Source of the DNA: an uncultured bacterium
Lineage (GTDB): Bacteria > Cyanobacteriota > Vampirovibrionia > Gastranaerophilales > Gastranaerophilaceae
Assembly: GCA_900553205.1 (NCBI GenBank)
Contig: USCK01000024.1
Span: 1-15,943 of the forward strand
Direction of reading: 5' to 3'
Length of the DNA: 15,943 nucleotides
Made by a program: the position numbers and the translations under genes. Of this stretch, positions 13,443 to 15,943 are shown piece by piece. The notes under the pieces are model-generated. The model was given only the letters and a program-made list of their open reading frames with translations, searched no databases and was not told where the DNA came from. How positions within the stretch are numbered: the first letter of the stretch is position 1; each line of letters starts with the position of its first letter.

Positions 13443-14925
13443 TAGCTTTTTTGCCTGCGTTTATAAATTCGTTTAATTTGTTTACCATTACATCTCTGTA
13501 GATATCGCAATTAAGTTCTGATTTTGCTTCAAATCTTAATGTAAATACCGGTTCTGTGTTACTTTGACGAACAAGTGCAAAGCCCCCGTCAAATACAATT
13601 CTCATACCATCAAGAGTTATAATATCTTTTATTTCATCGCCAAAAGCATTTTTGTTTTCTCTAACAAATTTTTCAAATTCAAACAATACATTTTTTTTCA
13701 ATTCGTTAGGGCATGGTAGTCTTAACTCTGGTGAAGAATGTACGGCATTGAATGGTGCAAGCAAATCTTCTATTACGAAATCCGGGTTTTGGATTTTTTG
13801 TTTAGCAATAATTTCAATAATTCTGCAACCTGCGTAAATTGCATCATCAAATCCGTAGTATCTGTCTTTGAAGAAGGTATGTCCACTCATTTCACCGGCA
13901 AGGATAGCACCTGTTTCTTTCATTTTACCTTTAATATATCCGTGACCTGTTTTACACATAACGGCATGTCCACCAAGTTTGTTGATAGTGTCAAATAGAA
14001 CTTGAGAACATTTTACTTCTGAAACTATAACAGGTGAAATACCTTTTTTTCTATAATGTTCAATAACATCCATAGCATAAATCAATAATAATTTGTCGCC
14101 TGTTAAGTGGTTGCCTTCAGAATCAACGATGCCGATTCTGTCACTATCGCCGTCAAAAGCGATACCGATATCAGCTTTTTCTGTAACAACTGCACGTTTC
14201 AAATCTTCAAGGTTTTTAGGGTCACTAGGATTTGGGTGGTGGTTAGGGAATCTGCCGTCAGGAGTTGAGAATAGTTCAACAACCTTGCAACCCAAATCAC
14301 GATATAGTTGAGGTGCAACAATACCCCCTGTCGCATTACCACTATCAACAACAACTTTTATGTTGCCATGAATAAGTCTTGTTAATGCTGAAAATTCGCC
14401 TTTCATTTCTTTTATATAATCAGGAATCAAATCATATTCTTTAAGTTCGCCCTCTTTTGTGATTGGTGATTTAATACGATATTCTGCTTCAGTTAAAGCT
14501 TTTACATCTTTGATTTGTTCTTCGTTTAGAGTTTGGTGTTCGTGAGTCATTTTTAAACCGTTATATTGGCTAGGATTGTGACTTGCAGTAACAATTAAAG
14601 CTCCAAGAACAGGACGGTTGTTTGTTAAGAATTTTGGCATGCCGACAGCTTCTGAATAATAACCTAAAGGAGTTGGAGAAAGTCCCATATCAATAACATT
14701 AGCGCCTATAGAACGAACACCTTTTATTAGAGCTGAAGCAAGAGAAGGAGAATGTGTTCTTGCATCACGACAAACGGTAATCCAAATATTCTCAGGAAGT
14801 TGACCTGATTTGTTCATCACATATTTTACAAACCCTCTACCTGTGTAGTAAAAAAGTTCTTCTGTAATGTCTTCACCATAAATCCCTCTAATATCGTTTT
14901 TGCCGAATGCTGTTAAAGATAACAT
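13435..14925 (-). CDS. Phosphomannomutase/phosphoglucomutase
   Basis: This 496-residue cytoplasmic alpha-D-phosphohexomutase interconverts hexose 6-phosphate and 1-phosphate, supplying sugar 1-phosphates for nucleotide sugars and surface polysaccharide. All four catalytic regions are present: phosphoserine loop TASHNPSQYNG with Ser115, magnesium loop DGDSDR (Asp258, Asp260, Asp262, Arg263), sugar-specificity loop GEMSGH (344-349, the Glu-x-Ser pattern of PMM/PGM enzymes) and phosphate-binding RQSNTEP (453-459). Length and order are those of AlgC/ManB-type enzymes. The ATG is supported by AGGAG 7 nt upstream. It is divergent from the sugar ABC permease with 54 bp between. Whether it works on mannose, glucose or both cannot be read from the sequence. 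Confidence 0.95.
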   Translation of the reverse strand: MLSLTAFGKNDIRGIYGEDITEELFYYTGRGFVKYVMNKSGQLPENIWITVCRDARTHSPSLASALIKGVRSIGANVIDMGLSPTPLGYYSEAVGMPKFLTNNRPVLGALIVTASHNPSQYNGLKMTHEHQTLNEEQIKDVKALTEAEYRIKSPITKEGELKEYDLIPDYIKEMKGEFSALTRLIHGNIKVVVDSGNATGGIVAPQLYRDLGCKVVELFSTPDGRFPNHHPNPSDPKNLEDLKRAVVTEKADIGIAFDGDSDRIGIVDSEGNHLTGDKLLLIYAMDVIEHYRKKGISPVIVSEVKCSQVLFDTINKLGGHAVMCKTGHGYIKGKMKETGAILAGEMSGHTFFKDRYYGFDDAIYAGCRIIEIIAKQKIQNPDFVIEDLLAPFNAVHSSPELRLPCPNELKKNVLFEFEKFVRENKNAFGDEIKDIITLDGMRIVFDGGFALVRQSNTEPVFTLRFEAKSELNCDIYRDVMVNKLNEFINAGKKASV

Positions 14926-14939
14926 ATTTTTCTCCTGTA

Positions 14940-14968
14940 TTTACCAAACTATCTCTTTTAAGTATAAT
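14940..14968 (+). promoter_or_regulatory. Promoter of the ABC permease gene
   Basis: TTTACC (14940-14945), a 17-bp spacer and a perfect TATAAT (14963-14968) end 11 nt before the ATG. The predicted transcript has a leader of only about 5 nt and no Shine-Dalgarno is visible. AGTATAA occurs twice 10 bp apart (14961 and 14971). Confidence 0.6.
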
Positions 14969-14979
14969 TTAGTATAAAT

Positions 14980-15864
14980 ATGGCTAATTTTCAATCAAAC
15001 ATTAATAAAAATGACGGATTAACTGCATTGATATTTATACTTCCAGCAGTTCTTGGAACTCTTATATTTATTGTGATTCCCGTTATTTTTTCTTTTAGTT
15101 TAAGTTTTGTGGATTGGGATTTGTTGTCACCTATGAAGTTTGTAGGTCTATCAAATTTCAAAGATGTGCTTACGGATTCTATGTTTCTACAAGTTTTGAT
15201 AAATACATTTGTGTTTGCAATAGCCTCATCAGTTTTTGCCGTCATAATACCTTTGGTGCTGTCATGTATTTTGAATACAAAAATCAGAGGGAGTAATTTT
15301 TATAAAACTGCTTATTTTTTACCTTTTATAACTCCAATGATAGTTATAGCGATTGTTTGGCAATGGGTGTTTGACCCTAATATAGGTTTGCTTAATCAAA
15401 TTTTGCATACTCATATAAAATGGTTGTATGATGTTCGATTTGCCATGCCGGCATTGATTGCGGTTTCTGTTTGGAAATTGATTGGATATAATATGATAAT
15501 ATTTTTATCGGGCTTATCTACAATTAATCAAGAGGTTTTAGAGGCTGCAAAAATAGATGGGGCAAATTCGTGGCAGGTGTTTAAAAATGTTACTGTTCCT
15601 CTACTTAGTCCAAAAATATTTTTTGTAATTGTAATAACTTCAATATCTTCGTTTCAAGTGTTTGATTTGATTTATGTTATGACACAGGGTGGGCCTGATA
15701 ATAGCACAATGGTTTTGGTGTATTCGATTTATAAGTATGCTTTTGAGTATTTTGATGTTGGAAAAGCAAGCGCTATTGCGTATATTTTGTTTGCAATAAT
15801 TTTTGTATTAGTGCTGTGTCAATGGAAACTTAGAAAGAAAATGGTATATAATGAGGTTGAATAG
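14980..15864 (+). CDS. Carbohydrate ABC transporter permease (MalF/UgpA type)
   Basis: This 294-residue inner-membrane protein has six membrane segments (about 15-40, 74-97, 108-130, 157-177, 210-230, 262-282). It carries the EAA loop that docks on the ATPase (EAAKIDGANSWQVFKNVTVP, 188-207) and the family's TQGGPDNST motif (235-243). It is one of the two permease subunits of a CUT1-type sugar importer, so a MalG-type partner, binding protein and ATPase should lie elsewhere; the partner would be expected just beyond the right edge. ATG at 14980 directly follows a promoter with no ribosome binding site, so initiation is probably leaderless. The substrate cannot be read from the sequence. Confidence 0.92.
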   Translation: MANFQSNINKNDGLTALIFILPAVLGTLIFIVIPVIFSFSLSFVDWDLLSPMKFVGLSNFKDVLTDSMFLQVLINTFVFAIASSVFAVIIPLVLSCILNTKIRGSNFYKTAYFLPFITPMIVIAIVWQWVFDPNIGLLNQILHTHIKWLYDVRFAMPALIAVSVWKLIGYNMIIFLSGLSTINQEVLEAAKIDGANSWQVFKNVTVPLLSPKIFFVIVITSISSFQVFDLIYVMTQGGPDNSTMVLVYSIYKYAFEYFDVGKASAIAYILFAIIFVLVLCQWKLRKKMVYNEVE

Positions 15865-15943
15865 TATACAAAACTTAAACAACTACTTGAAATTCTTTTA
15901 TCTTTTGTATACGATTGAAATGAGCGATGTGGACTCGCTTTAA
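15864..15943 (+). repeat. Inverted repeats after the ABC permease
   Basis: A perfect 10-bp inverted repeat (GTATACAAAA at 15864-15873, TTTTGTATAC at 15903-15912) with a 29-nt loop starts on the last base of the permease stop codon. A second small stem follows (AGCGA at 15923-15927, TCGCT at 15935-15939), then TTAA at the window end. The second may be a terminator, cut short by the edge. The first could be an RNA structure between co-transcribed genes or an operator. Confidence 0.4.

Noticed and set aside
1..15943. CRISPR arrays, rRNA genes or toxin-antitoxin pairs
   Set aside because: No regularly spaced direct repeats, no rRNA-like blocks and no recognisable toxin or antitoxin proteins were seen.

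Overview
The window comes from a very AT-rich, Gram-negative-type bacterium. Several proteins resemble lineage-specific families I associate with gut Vampirovibrionia (Gastranaerophilales, 'Melainabacteria'). One has an N-terminus beginning MGLSASQARLLSLTAR, another is a large unknown protein with an SFKGG motif, and there are small orphan secreted proteins. This assignment is from recall and codon/AT character; no rRNA or other marker gene is present.

Layout. 1-878 (-): N-terminal part of a lineage-type protein, cut by the window edge. 879-2037: an orphan terminator, an imperfect inverted repeat lying over a promoter, a FimB/FimE-sized tyrosine recombinase (1246-1788), then a 162-bp segment bounded by perfect 23-bp inverted repeats (1835-1857 and 1974-1996). 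2038-5182 (+): a two-gene polysaccharide O-acetylation operon, an AlgJ/AlgX-type (DHHW) SGNH protein followed by an AlgI-type MBOAT, closed by a strong terminator. 5247-7988 (-): an operon of a secreted protein, a FtsB/DivIC-type septum protein and a 518-aa TPR protein. 8043-8104 (-): a tRNA-Cys gene that has lost its anticodon loop. 8184-8530 (+): a promoter, a 12-codon leader ORF with tandem CGA codons, mutually exclusive RNA hairpins ending in a terminator, and a 29-codon small ORF; then a 483-aa unknown protein. 10081-11175 (+): an EF-hand protein with a C-terminal repeat. 11172-12965 (-): a pseudoenzyme of the M48 peptidase fold, a secreted unknown and a thioredoxin. 13171-13410 (+): a small orphan protein. 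13435-14925 (-): phosphomannomutase/phosphoglucomutase. 14980-15864 (+): a sugar ABC permease.

Most interesting reading. The recombinase, the perfectly repeated ends and the adjacent surface-polysaccharide acetylation operon have the architecture of a phase-variation switch: the recombinase would flip a short promoter-bearing segment and turn O-acetylation on or off. Second is a possible ribosome-controlled transcription attenuator at 8219-8328, where a stall at tandem CGA codons would favour a 14-bp antiterminator over the terminator. Third are two decayed but structurally preserved genes: a tRNA-Cys without an anticodon and an M48 homologue without any of its zinc ligands. Several promoters place the -10 box only 6 to 12 nt from the start codon, which suggests leaderless transcripts.
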